DNA from: Ferrimonas sediminicola
Lineage (GTDB): Bacteria; Pseudomonadota; Gammaproteobacteria; Enterobacterales; Shewanellaceae
NCBI RefSeq assembly: GCF_005116715.1
Contig: NZ_SWCI01000002.1
Coordinates: forward strand, 263,120 to 327,119
DNA: 64,000 nt
Direction: 5' to 3'
The notes beneath the pieces were generated by a model, which ran no database searches, was not told the DNA's origin, and was given only the letters and a program-made list of their open reading frames with translations. A program made the position numbers and the translations under genes. Each line of letters starts with the position of its first letter. Within the stretch, counting starts at the first letter, position 1. Below are positions 35,444 through 43,676 of this stretch, piece by piece.

Positions 35444-36688
35444 ATGACACGCCTCCTGCTTCTCCTGCCCTTTTTGGCCTCCGCTCTGGCGGTGGCTGAG
35501 GAGACCTGTGAATCCTGCCACGCTCAGATTTCACCAGCCATCGTCGAAGACTGGAAGTCCAGTAAGCACCATGCCAACGACATCGGCTGCGACACCTGCC
35601 ACGACGGCGACCATTCCAGTGCCGAGGACGTCGGCAACCTGGTCACCATCACCGCCGACACCTGCGGCGCCTGCCACAGCGAGCGGCTGGAGGAGTTTTC
35701 CAGGGGCAAACACGCCCTCTCCTGGGCGTCCGTCCAGGCGATGCCCACCACCCACGCCCTGCCGATGGCGCTGAACCAGGGGATGAAGGGGTGCACCGGC
35801 TGCCATAAGCTCGGACTGAAGAGCGACGAGGAGATCGAGGCACTCAAGCAAGCGGGCAGTGTCTTCGGCCACGCCTCCTGTGACGCCTGCCACACCCGTC
35901 ACAGCTTCTCCGTCGACGAGGCGCGAGCACCACAGGCCTGCCAGACCTGCCACATGGGGTTCGATCATCCCCAGTGGGAGATGTGGTCCTCCTCCAAGCA
36001 CGGGGTACGCTACCTGCTGGCCCAGAACGGCACCCTGCCCGCCAGCACCAAGGCACCAAGCTGCCAGACCTGTCACATGGTGGACGGCAATCACGAGGTC
36101 AGGACCGCCTGGGGATTCCTGGCGGTCCGGCTGCCGCTGTCGGAAGACCCCCAGTGGAAAGCCGATCAAATCACCCTACTGCAGGCCCTGGGGGTGCTGG
36201 ATCTGGAGGGCAACCCCACCGCCAGGCTGGAGGTGGTGAAAGCCGCTGATGTCGCCAGGCTGGACAAGGCCTCCTTCGATGCCGAGCGGGACAAGATGAT
36301 CAGAGTGTGCAGCGACTGTCACTCGGAGAACTTTGCCAAGGCGGAACTGGCGAAGGCCGACAGTCTGATCCGGGATCTGGACCACCTGATGGCGGAAGCG
36401 ATCCGGGAGATCGCCGCCCTGTATAAGGATGGAGTGCTGAAAAAGCCTGAGACCTACGCCTCCCCATTTCCGGACCTGCTGACCTTCCACGACGCCCCCA
36501 GCAGCATCGAACAGATCCTGTTTGAGATGCACCTGAAACACAGGATGCGGGCGTTCCAGGGAGCGTTCCACGCCAATCCGGACTATGCCCTGTGGTACGG
36601 CTGGAGTGAGATGGTACGCGATCTCCAGGAGATCAGGGAGAAAGCCGAGGAGATGCGCCGCGCCCACACGACACAGGCTAAACGCTGA
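35444..36688 (+). CDS. Octaheme c-type cytochrome of the hydroxylamine oxidoreductase-like family
   Basis: This exported protein has a signal peptide (MTRLLLLLPFLASALAVA) and eight CxxCH motifs: CESCH, CDTCH, CGACH, CTGCH, CDACH, CQTCH twice, and CSDCH. The heme count and spacing, with a helical C-terminus after the eighth heme, fit the HAO/octaheme cytochrome family. Members oxidise hydroxylamine or, when the crosslinking tyrosine is absent, reduce nitrite or hydroxylamine to ammonium. Tyrosines in NPDYALWYGWSEM lie after heme 8, but I cannot align them with the P460-crosslink Tyr by eye. The start is ATG 35444 behind GGAG. A reductive role in a respiring gammaproteobacterium is likely. Confidence 0.85.
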   Translation: MTRLLLLLPFLASALAVAEETCESCHAQISPAIVEDWKSSKHHANDIGCDTCHDGDHSSAEDVGNLVTITADTCGACHSERLEEFSRGKHALSWASVQAMPTTHALPMALNQGMKGCTGCHKLGLKSDEEIEALKQAGSVFGHASCDACHTRHSFSVDEARAPQACQTCHMGFDHPQWEMWSSSKHGVRYLLAQNGTLPASTKAPSCQTCHMVDGNHEVRTAWGFLAVRLPLSEDPQWKADQITLLQALGVLDLEGNPTARLEVVKAADVARLDKASFDAERDKMIRVCSDCHSENFAKAELAKADSLIRDLDHLMAEAIREIAALYKDGVLKKPETYASPFPDLLTFHDAPSSIEQILFEMHLKHRMRAFQGAFHANPDYALWYGWSEMVRDLQEIREKAEEMRRAHTTQAKR

Positions 36689-36696
36689 CGAAGATG

Positions 36697-36722
36697 AAAA
36701 AGGCGCCGAAAGGCGCCTTTTC
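36697..36722. terminator. Bidirectional terminator between the octaheme cytochrome and ldhA
   Basis: AAAAAGGCGCC and GGCGCCTTTT form a short-loop hairpin with A and T runs. It lies between convergent genes and serves both. Confidence 0.85.
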
Positions 36723-36743
36723 TCATCGGGTTTCAGACGAAGA

Positions 36744-37739
36744 TCAGTAGATCTCGTTGCCGGTCTTTTGCCCCTTCTGGTAGGCCTTGATGTTGCCCAA
36801 GGTGGTCTCGGCGATCTGGTTCAGGGCCAGATCGGTAAAGTAGCCCTGGTGGCCGGTGACCAGCACATTGGGGTAACTCAGCAGCAGACCAAAGACGTCA
36901 TCGTGGATCACCTGGCCGGACAGGTCACGGAAGAACAGATCCCCCTCCAGCTCGTACACATCCAGCCCCAGGTAACCCAGACGGCCGCTCTTCAGTGCTT
37001 CGATGGCGTCGGAGGCGTTTACCAGCGCGCCGCGGGAGGTGTTGATCAGCATCACCCCCTCCTTCATCTTGGCGAAGGCATCCCGGTTGATCAGGTGGTG
37101 GCTGTCCTCGGTCAGTGGACAGTGCAGGGTGACGATGTCACTCTGCTGGTACAGGGTATCCAGGTCCACGTAGGTGCCGAGCTTCTCCGCCTCCGGGTTC
37201 ACATAGGGGTCGTGGCACAGCAGCTTGCAACCAAAGCCGCTCAGGGCCTTCATGGTTGCCAGACCGATCTTACCGGTACCGATGACGCCCACGGTTTTGC
37301 TGCCCAGATTGAAGCCCAGCAGCCCCTCCAGGTTGAAGTTGTGCTCACGAATACGGGAGTAGGCCTTATGCAGCTTGCGGTTCAGACACAGCATCATCGC
37401 CACCGCGTGTTCGGCCACCGATTCCGGTGAGTAGCCGGGCACCCGGCTGACAACGAAGCCGCGCCGCTTGGCCTCCTCCAGGTCCACGTTGTTGAAGCCG
37501 GCACAACGTAGGGCGATCATCTTGATGTTGGACTTGTCCAGCTGCTCCAGCACGGCGGTGTCCACGATGTCGTTGACGAAGCAGGAGATGGCGTCATAGC
37601 CCTCGACCAGCTTGGCAGTTGACGCCGTCAGCTGGGTTTTGTAGTAATCCAGCTCAAATCCATACTTCTGGTTCGCAGCGTCCATCGACACCCGGTCATA
37701 GGACTTGCTGCTGAACACGGCGATCCGTGCTTTGGTCAT
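36744..37739 (-). CDS. ldhA: D-lactate dehydrogenase (fermentative, LdhA type)
   Basis: The 331-residue product reduces pyruvate to D-lactate with NADH. It has the D-2-hydroxyacid dehydrogenase features: the catalytic segment ALRCAGFNNVDL with Arg, the NAD site VGVIGTGKIGLATM, the NTSRGALVNA strand, and the catalytic His in TGHQGYFT. It is close in length and sequence to E. coli LdhA. ATG 37739 has GGAG nearby. The gene fits anaerobic redox balancing. Confidence 0.95.
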   Translation of the reverse strand: MTKARIAVFSSKSYDRVSMDAANQKYGFELDYYKTQLTASTAKLVEGYDAISCFVNDIVDTAVLEQLDKSNIKMIALRCAGFNNVDLEEAKRRGFVVSRVPGYSPESVAEHAVAMMLCLNRKLHKAYSRIREHNFNLEGLLGFNLGSKTVGVIGTGKIGLATMKALSGFGCKLLCHDPYVNPEAEKLGTYVDLDTLYQQSDIVTLHCPLTEDSHHLINRDAFAKMKEGVMLINTSRGALVNASDAIEALKSGRLGYLGLDVYELEGDLFFRDLSGQVIHDDVFGLLLSYPNVLVTGHQGYFTDLALNQIAETTLGNIKAYQKGQKTGNEIY

Positions 37740-37917
37740 GGTGGTTCTCCTCGCAGAAACATAAATACAGCTTAGTTGGGTAATGGCCCGGCCCGCGACC
37801 GCCTTTGGCCAGGGTTTAGCCGGTCAACCCGTTCAGCGGGAATTTTGCTTGCCATGCTACCCTGCTCTCTTTACTATTACGACCCGTTCAGTGCTGCCTG
37901 GTCAGTAATTGACTTAT

Positions 37918-37994
37918 ACACCTGTAGCTCAGTTGGTTAGAGCACCACCTTGACATGGTGGGGGTCGGTGGTTCGAGTCCACTCAGGTGTACCA
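37918..37994 (+). tRNA. tRNA-Val(GAC), copy 3
   Basis: This is a 77-base cloverleaf with encoded CCA. The acceptor ACACCTG pairs with CAGGTGT and the anticodon loop is TTGACAT. It is a distinct isodecoder from the other three; the acceptor stem differs and so does the discriminator-side sequence. Confidence 0.96.
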
Positions 37995-37999
37995 ATCCT

Positions 38000-38076
38000 G
38001 CGTCTGTAACTCAGTTGGTTAGAGTGTCACCTTGACATGGTGGAAGTCGGTGGTTCGAGTCCACTCAGACGCACCA
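38000..38076 (+). tRNA. tRNA-Val(GAC), copy 4
   Basis: This is identical over 77 bases to copy 1 at 31018-31094. It is 5 bases after copy 3 and followed by a terminator. Confidence 0.97.
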
Positions 38077-38084
38077 CACTCCAG

Positions 38085-38110
38085 AAGCCCGCCTCCATGG
38101 CGGGCTTTTT
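38085..38110 (+). terminator. Terminator of the second tRNA-Val pair
   Basis: The stem AAGCCCGCC / GGCGGGCTT with a five-base loop is followed by T residues, just after copy 4. Confidence 0.9.
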
Positions 38111-38234
38111 GCGTTTATGCTGCCCGCTGTCGACATCACTGAAGCCGCTGTCCCGAGGCCGTCGCCCACTGACACCTGAATGTCATCGCCGTTGTCTACA
38201 CTGTGTCTATCCAGTGACAGCGAAGGATGGCCCT

Positions 38235-40337
38235 ATGATTCAACGGAATGCACAGACACTCCCCCTCTCCGGTACCGATGTCGACAGCAAGAGGGCCGAG
38301 CTGAAACGCTACTTTGCCACCACCTGGCGCCTCTACGAGAACCTGTTTGAGGTGATCGTCAGCGACCAGGCGTACTACCTGAAGGCGGAACCGCTGCGCC
38401 ATCCTTTGATCTTCTACTTCGGCCACACCGCCACCTTCTTCGTCAACAAGCTGAAACTGGCCGGGATCATCGACAGCCGAATCAATGCCGAGTTTGAGTC
38501 GATGTTCGCCGTCGGCGTCGACGAGATGTCCTGGGATGATCTCGATGAGTCCAACTACCGCTGGCCCGATGTTGATGAGGTGCGTCGCTATCGGGACCAG
38601 GTGTTCGACCGGGTCAACCGGGTCATCGACACCCTGCCCCTCAGCTTGCCCATCGACCCGAGTCAACCGGCCTGGGTGATCCTGATGGGCATCGAGCACG
38701 AACGCATCCACCTGGAAACCTCGTCGGTGATCATCCGCCAGCTGCCACTGACCGAGGTGCGCAACCACCCGGACTGGCCCGCCTGCCCCGACAGCGGTAC
38801 CGCGCCCGTCAACACCCTGGTGGAGATCGAGGGCGGGGTGGTCACTCAGGGACGCTCACCGGACAGAGACAGTTACGGCTGGGACAACGAGTATGGCCAC
38901 CATCAGCAGCAGATCGATCATTTCCAGGTCTCCCGTTTCCTGGTGTCCAATCAGGAGTTCATGGAGTTTATCGACGCCGACGGCTACCAGCGCCCGGAGT
39001 TCTGGAGTGACGAGGGCCAGGCGTGGCTGGCGTACACCAAGGCCCGCCACCCCAGGTTCTGGCGGCAGCGTGACGGCCGCTGGTACCAGCGCAACCTGAC
39101 CGAGGAGATCCCCCTGCCCCTCAACTGGCCGGTCGAAGTCAATCAGCTGGAAGCCAAGGCGTTTTGCAACTGGAAGGCGGAGGCCAGCCAGAGCCCGGTT
39201 CGCCTGCCCACCGAAGCGGAGTGGCAGTGTCTTCGCCGACGAGTCGATGACAACAACCCCAGATGGGACAGGATACCGGGCAACCTGTTGTTGGATCGCT
39301 GGGCCTCCTCCTGCCCGGTGGATCATCACGATCATGCTGGCCTGTTCGATGTGGTGGGCAATGTCTGGCAGTGGACCGACACCGCCATCAAAGGCTTTGG
39401 TGGATTCGAGGTCCACCCGCTCTATGACGACTTCTCCACACCAACCTTCGATGGCAAACACAACCTGATGAAGGGGGGCTCCTGGATCTCCACCGGCAAT
39501 GAAGCACTGGCGGAGGCCCGCTATGCCTTCAGACGCCACTTCTATCAACATGCCGGATTTCGCTACCTGGTATCGCACCAGAAGCTGGCCGACAGCCGCT
39601 ACACCAACAGCTACGAAACCGACGCCCTGGTCGCCCAGTACCTGGAGTTTCACTACGGCGTGGAATACTTTGGGGTAAGGAACTTTCCCAAGCAGGTGGT
39701 CAGCCTGATCCGCCCTCACCTCGCCGGCACCGGCCGGGCCCTGGACATCGGCTGCTCCGTCGGTCGCGCCTCCTTCGAACTGACCCGCCAGTTTGATCAT
39801 GTCGACGGCATCGACTTCTCCGCCCGTTTCATTCAGCATGCCTACGACCTGTTGCAACAGGGAGAGAAGCGGTTTGCGATACCAGTGGAGGGAGAGCTGG
39901 TGGAGTACAAGACCGTCACCCTGGCCGACCTGGACCTGGAGGGGGCGCCCCTCAGCCTCAACTTCGTCCAGGGAGACGCCTGCAACCTCAAACCCCAGTT
40001 CAGGGACTACGACCTGGTGCTGGCCTCCAACCTGCTCGACCGCCTGGCCGAGCCCGGGCGCTTCCTTGACCTCATTGGCGAGCGGCTTCGTGACGGGGGG
40101 TTGCTGGTTCTGGTGTCCCCCTACACCTGGCTGGAGGAGTTTACCCCCAGAGATCAATGGCTTGGAGGGTTCAAAAAGGACGGTGAAAGCTTCACCACCC
40201 TGGCAGCCCTGAAGGAGCGGCTCACCGGTCAATTCGCCCTGATCGGGATCGAACAGGTGCCCTTCGTCATCCGCGAAACCGCTCGCAAACATCAGCATAC
40301 GCTGTCCGAAATGACCCTGTGGCGCAAAAAACCATAA
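38235..40337 (+). CDS. ovoA: OvoA-type 5-histidylcysteine sulfoxide synthase / methyltransferase
   Basis: The 700-residue product is a three-part enzyme. An N-terminal DinB-like domain has H64 (YFGH) and the iron site HERIHLE (H155, H159, E161). A formylglycine-generating-enzyme-like sulfatase-modifying domain occupies the middle (FDVVGNVWQWTD, MKGGSWISTGNEAL). A C-terminal SAM methyltransferase domain begins about residue 500 (ALDIGCSVGRASFEL). OvoA joins cysteine and histidine oxidatively and N-methylates the product on the way to ovothiol A. ATG 38235 has AAGGATGG upstream; a long in-frame extension runs back through the tRNA and is ignored. The lyase OvoB is not in view. Confidence 0.93.
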   Translation: MIQRNAQTLPLSGTDVDSKRAELKRYFATTWRLYENLFEVIVSDQAYYLKAEPLRHPLIFYFGHTATFFVNKLKLAGIIDSRINAEFESMFAVGVDEMSWDDLDESNYRWPDVDEVRRYRDQVFDRVNRVIDTLPLSLPIDPSQPAWVILMGIEHERIHLETSSVIIRQLPLTEVRNHPDWPACPDSGTAPVNTLVEIEGGVVTQGRSPDRDSYGWDNEYGHHQQQIDHFQVSRFLVSNQEFMEFIDADGYQRPEFWSDEGQAWLAYTKARHPRFWRQRDGRWYQRNLTEEIPLPLNWPVEVNQLEAKAFCNWKAEASQSPVRLPTEAEWQCLRRRVDDNNPRWDRIPGNLLLDRWASSCPVDHHDHAGLFDVVGNVWQWTDTAIKGFGGFEVHPLYDDFSTPTFDGKHNLMKGGSWISTGNEALAEARYAFRRHFYQHAGFRYLVSHQKLADSRYTNSYETDALVAQYLEFHYGVEYFGVRNFPKQVVSLIRPHLAGTGRALDIGCSVGRASFELTRQFDHVDGIDFSARFIQHAYDLLQQGEKRFAIPVEGELVEYKTVTLADLDLEGAPLSLNFVQGDACNLKPQFRDYDLVLASNLLDRLAEPGRFLDLIGERLRDGGLLVLVSPYTWLEEFTPRDQWLGGFKKDGESFTTLAALKERLTGQFALIGIEQVPFVIRETARKHQHTLSEMTLWRKKP

Positions 40338-40532
40338 TGACGCCCCCTGCGCTTTCCCCGGCCGATGCCGGGGTGGCGGCCTCGTCAGCAGGCGCGGGGC
40401 GAACGGTTTGCGACCGGAATGGACAGGGATTGACCACGCTGATAGGGTAGAAACAGCTGTTTCAGCCACCGCCAGGAGTCGACCATCTCAACACTGCCTC
40501 CGCTCCAGATCCAGCGCACCGCCGAACCTCTG

Positions 40533-41126
40533 TTGGAGTGCACTCCGGCAACAGCGGTGCCCGACCACTGCCTCGCCGCGCTGGCCCAGATGGCGAGAGA
40601 CCTGCCCGGGGTGGTGGACGCCCTGTTTGCCGGCCAGACCGTAGCGCTGTGGCTCGCCGATGGCACCGACCACGAACTGGTGCAAACCCGGCTACAGAGC
40701 CTGTGGCAAGGCGCACAGCTCACCCAGGAGCCGCCCCGGTGCCTGACCCTGCCCATTCACTATGACGGCGAGGATCTCCATGAGGTGGCACAACGCTGCG
40801 GCCTCTCACCCCGGGAGGTGATCGCCCTTCACTGCGGCGTCAACTATCGGGTGGCCTGGCTGGGCTTCCTGCCGGGATTCGCCTACCTCGACGGGCTGCC
40901 GGAGCCGCTGCAACTGCCCAGGCGCTCGACCCCCAGGGTCAGCGTCCCCGCCGGCAGCCTGGCCATCGCCGGATCACAGAGTGCCCTCTATCCCTGTGAA
41001 TCGCCCGGCGGTTGGCACCTGATAGGCCGCTGCAATCTCACCCTGTTCGATCCCAGAGCCGAACCACCCAGCCTGCTTCTCCCCGGTGACCGGATCCGCT
41101 TTGAGCCCGTGGGAGTGCCTGAATGA
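40533..41126 (+). CDS. pxpB: 5-oxoprolinase subunit PxpB (KipI-like)
   Basis: This is the PxpB/YbgJ/KipI-family subunit of the ATP-dependent 5-oxoprolinase. It has the diagnostic RVAWLGFLPGFAYLDGLPEPL, RRSTPRVSVPAGSLAIAGSQ and SPGGWHLIGRC segments. The start is uncertain. TTG 40533 is the first usual start in frame, but the reading frame continues upstream to 40446 with sequence (LQIQRTAEPLLEC) that looks like the first family beta-strand. An AGGAG lies six bases before ATC 40485, so a non-canonical start there is possible. It overlaps pxpC by 4 bases (ATGA). Confidence 0.88.
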   Translation: MECTPATAVPDHCLAALAQMARDLPGVVDALFAGQTVALWLADGTDHELVQTRLQSLWQGAQLTQEPPRCLTLPIHYDGEDLHEVAQRCGLSPREVIALHCGVNYRVAWLGFLPGFAYLDGLPEPLQLPRRSTPRVSVPAGSLAIAGSQSALYPCESPGGWHLIGRCNLTLFDPRAEPPSLLLPGDRIRFEPVGVPE

Positions 41127-42040
41127 GTCTGCGCATTACCGAACTCAATGGTCCGGCCAGCATCCAGGATCAGGGGCGGTTCGGCCACCGTCACCTGGGG
41201 GTGGGCTGGCAGGGCCCCATGGACCGCCTGGCCTTCGAGAGCGCCAACTGGCTGTGCGGCAACCCCCTGCCGGCCGCAGCCATCGAGCTGGGGCCCGGGG
41301 CCCTCTCCCTGGAGTTTCACCAACGCGGCTTCGTAGCCTATTGCGGACCGGCCCATCAGGGCATCCTGGCTCGGGCCGGGGGCGAGGCCCCCCTCTATGC
41401 GGGATATCGACATCAGGTCAGTGCCGGCGATCGCCTGACCCTGCGCCCCACCGGTGAGGGCCTTTATGGCTACCTGGCGATCCGGGGCGGTATCGCCCTT
41501 CCAGAACTGCTCGCCAGCAGCAGCTGCGATCCCGCCCTGGACAGGGAGTCGCTCCCTTTCAGGCCACTGCGCAAGGGGGACCGCTTACCGATCTCCCCAC
41601 AAACCGCGGCCCTGCCAACGGCCGCCGCCCTGGGGATCCGTCGCTACCGCACCCATCTCAACTTTCTGCCTGCACCGAAGACGGACGCCCGGCGCCTCAG
41701 GGTCAGGGTATCCAGTTCCCTCAGCCGGATGGGGGTGAGGCTGGAGTCCGGGCCGCCCTGGCCGGAGCTGGCGTCTCAGCCGCGACCGGTGTTCCCCGGA
41801 GCGATCCAACTCCCCGCCGATGGCCAGCCGATCATCCTGACCCGGGGCTGCCAGACCACCGGCGGCTATCCGGTGATCGGCTATGTGGTGCAACCGGACC
41901 TGGACGATCTGGCCCAGGCGCTGCCTGGGTGCCGGCTCACCCTGTCCCCCTGCACCCTGGAGGAGGCGTTGCGGGCCGGGCGTCGTTTCCAGGGGTATCG
42001 CTACCTGATCAAGAGAGGCCTCTATGGAGATGGACCTTAA
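41123..42040 (+). CDS. pxpC: 5-oxoprolinase subunit PxpC (KipA-like, biotin-dependent-carboxyltransferase fold)
   Basis: The 305-residue product begins ITELNGPASIQDQGRFGHRHLGV, the family signature, with GWQGPMDRLAFESANWL soon after. RPVFPGAIQLPADGQPIIL and the GCQTTGGYPVIGYV segment follow. With PxpA and PxpB it hydrolyses 5-oxoproline (a spontaneous glutamine product) to glutamate using ATP. Its start overlaps the pxpB stop and its end overlaps the pxpA start by 17 bases, so the three subunits are translationally coupled. Confidence 0.94.
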   Translation: MSLRITELNGPASIQDQGRFGHRHLGVGWQGPMDRLAFESANWLCGNPLPAAAIELGPGALSLEFHQRGFVAYCGPAHQGILARAGGEAPLYAGYRHQVSAGDRLTLRPTGEGLYGYLAIRGGIALPELLASSSCDPALDRESLPFRPLRKGDRLPISPQTAALPTAAALGIRRYRTHLNFLPAPKTDARRLRVRVSSSLSRMGVRLESGPPWPELASQPRPVFPGAIQLPADGQPIILTRGCQTTGGYPVIGYVVQPDLDDLAQALPGCRLTLSPCTLEEALRAGRRFQGYRYLIKRGLYGDGP

Positions 42041-42761
42041 CGTCGACATCGGTGAAGGCTTCCCCTTCGACGCGCAGCTGCTGCTCTGGGTCAGTTCCGC
42101 CAGCATCGCCTGTGGCGGGCACGCCGGCGATCTGGCGACCATGGCCCGAACCGTCGACCACTGCCTGGCCCGGGGGGTGCGCATCGGCGCCCATCCTGGC
42201 TACCCCGACCGGGAGAATTTCGGTCGGTCTCCCTTGGCCCTCGGCGAGGCGGCCCTGTTTGACAGCCTCTGTGGCCAGCTGGCTGATCTGGACAGGATCT
42301 GCCGGGAGCGCAGTACCCGGCTCGAGTACGTCAAACCCCACGGCGCCCTCTACAGCCAGGCCGCGGCCGAAACCCGGCTGGCGACCCTGCTGTGCCGTGC
42401 CATCAAGGAGGTGGTGCCCCATGCCGCCCTGATGGGCCTGGCCGGCACCCCGCTGCTGGAGCTGGCCGGTGAAGGGGAGTTAGGCGTCATACGTGAGGGG
42501 TTTCTCGACCGGCGCTACCTGCACGGCGGCGCCCTGGTACCCCGCCACACCCCAGGTGCCCTGTTAACGGAAGAGACCGCCGTCCGGGCGCAGCTGAGTC
42601 TCATCGCCCGGCAGCAGCGGGTGGAAGCATTCGATGGCCGGCTGCATCCGGTCAAGGTCGACAGCCTCTGCCTGCACGGCGATACGGACAATGCCCTGGC
42701 ACGGGCGCAGATGGTACACAATCATCTGAAGAAATTAGGTTTTTCCCTGCCGCAATATTGA
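42024..42761 (+). CDS. pxpA: 5-oxoprolinase subunit PxpA (LamB/YcsF family)
   Basis: The 245-residue product begins MDLNVDIGEGFPFD and has SIACGGHAGDLATM, RIGAHPGYPDRENFGR and VKPHGALYSQ, which define the LamB/YcsF (PxpA) family. It is the ring-opening component of 5-oxoprolinase. Gene order here is pxpB-pxpC-pxpA, as in many genomes. Confidence 0.95.
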   Translation: MEMDLNVDIGEGFPFDAQLLLWVSSASIACGGHAGDLATMARTVDHCLARGVRIGAHPGYPDRENFGRSPLALGEAALFDSLCGQLADLDRICRERSTRLEYVKPHGALYSQAAAETRLATLLCRAIKEVVPHAALMGLAGTPLLELAGEGELGVIREGFLDRRYLHGGALVPRHTPGALLTEETAVRAQLSLIARQQRVEAFDGRLHPVKVDSLCLHGDTDNALARAQMVHNHLKKLGFSLPQY

Positions 42762-42818
42762 TCTTTTGCATCTGTCGCCTTTATAGTCACATCATCGACA
42801 GGCCAGCGGCACGGCGCA

Positions 42819-43676
42819 ATGGACAGAAGCACGATAAAGTGGGACCAACAGTTACGATTCCGGCACATCGAGGTGGTGGCACTCTGGGAGGGACGGCTGA
42901 CCACCCGCCACCTGTGCCAAACCTTCGGCATTGGTCGCCAGCAAGCCAGCCGGGACATCAACCACTACCTGAGCCTGGCCCCCACCGCCCTCAAGTACGA
43001 CACCAGGCTGAAAGGCTACAAGCCCAGTCCCTACTTCAAGCCCAGATTCAGCCAGGGTGATTTCGGCGAATACCTGCAACTGCTGAAGCAGCAACGGCAA
43101 CTGACGGAGAGCGGCTTCGAACTGCTGGAGGTGCGCAGCGCCGACACCGAACTGGTGATCCCGCCCCAGCGGCAGGTGGATCCGGCGGTGGTGCGCCAAC
43201 TGCTCACCGCCGCCCGCACCGCCACCCGGGTCAGGCTGCTCTACGCCTCCATCGCCACCGGCAACATCGGCGAACGGGTGTTTGTCCCCCATACCCTTGT
43301 GCATGACGGCTATCGCTGGCACCTGCGCGGCTACTGCGAGCAGGCCCAGCACTACCTGGATCTGGTACTGAGCCGCCTCCGCGGCCAGCCCAAGCTGCTC
43401 TACCCCAGTGATCACACCCAGGCCCAGGACGCCAAATGGAATCGCTGGGTCCGGGTTACCCTGGAGCCCAATCCGCAGTTCAGTGACGCCCAACGGGAGG
43501 TGATCGCCATCGACTATGGCATGGAGGGGGGCGAGTTGACCCTGACCACCCGAGAGGCGCTGCTGGACTATCACTTGCGCCGGTTGCAGATCACCACCCC
43601 GATCCAGGGGTTTGACCCCGCCAGTCAACTGCTGGTGGTCAAGGCGCGGCAGCCGCTATCCCGGGTCGACGGCTAG
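42819..43676 (+). CDS. WYL-domain transcriptional regulator (CapW/BrxR-like layout)
   Basis: The 285-residue product has an N-terminal winged helix-turn-helix (IEVVALWEGRLTTRHLCQTFGIGRQQASRDI). A WYL-type ligand-binding domain follows (FVPHTLVHDGYRWHLRGYC), and then a C-terminal WCX-like domain. The WYL motif reads WHL here. The order wHTH-WYL-WCX is that of CapW/BrxR repressors, which often control phage-defence islands. No defence genes are adjacent: pxpA lies upstream in the same direction (57 bases away) and a SulP transporter converges and overlaps by 21 bases. The ligand and target are unknown. Confidence 0.85.
   Translation: MDRSTIKWDQQLRFRHIEVVALWEGRLTTRHLCQTFGIGRQQASRDINHYLSLAPTALKYDTRLKGYKPSPYFKPRFSQGDFGEYLQLLKQQRQLTESGFELLEVRSADTELVIPPQRQVDPAVVRQLLTAARTATRVRLLYASIATGNIGERVFVPHTLVHDGYRWHLRGYCEQAQHYLDLVLSRLRGQPKLLYPSDHTQAQDAKWNRWVRVTLEPNPQFSDAQREVIAIDYGMEGGELTLTTREALLDYHLRRLQITTPIQGFDPASQLLVVKARQPLSRVDG

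Noticed and set aside
38037..38234. Extension of the ovoA frame back through tRNA-Val copy 4
   Set aside because: It runs through a tRNA and its terminator; ATG 38235 has a proper ribosome binding site and matches the family start.
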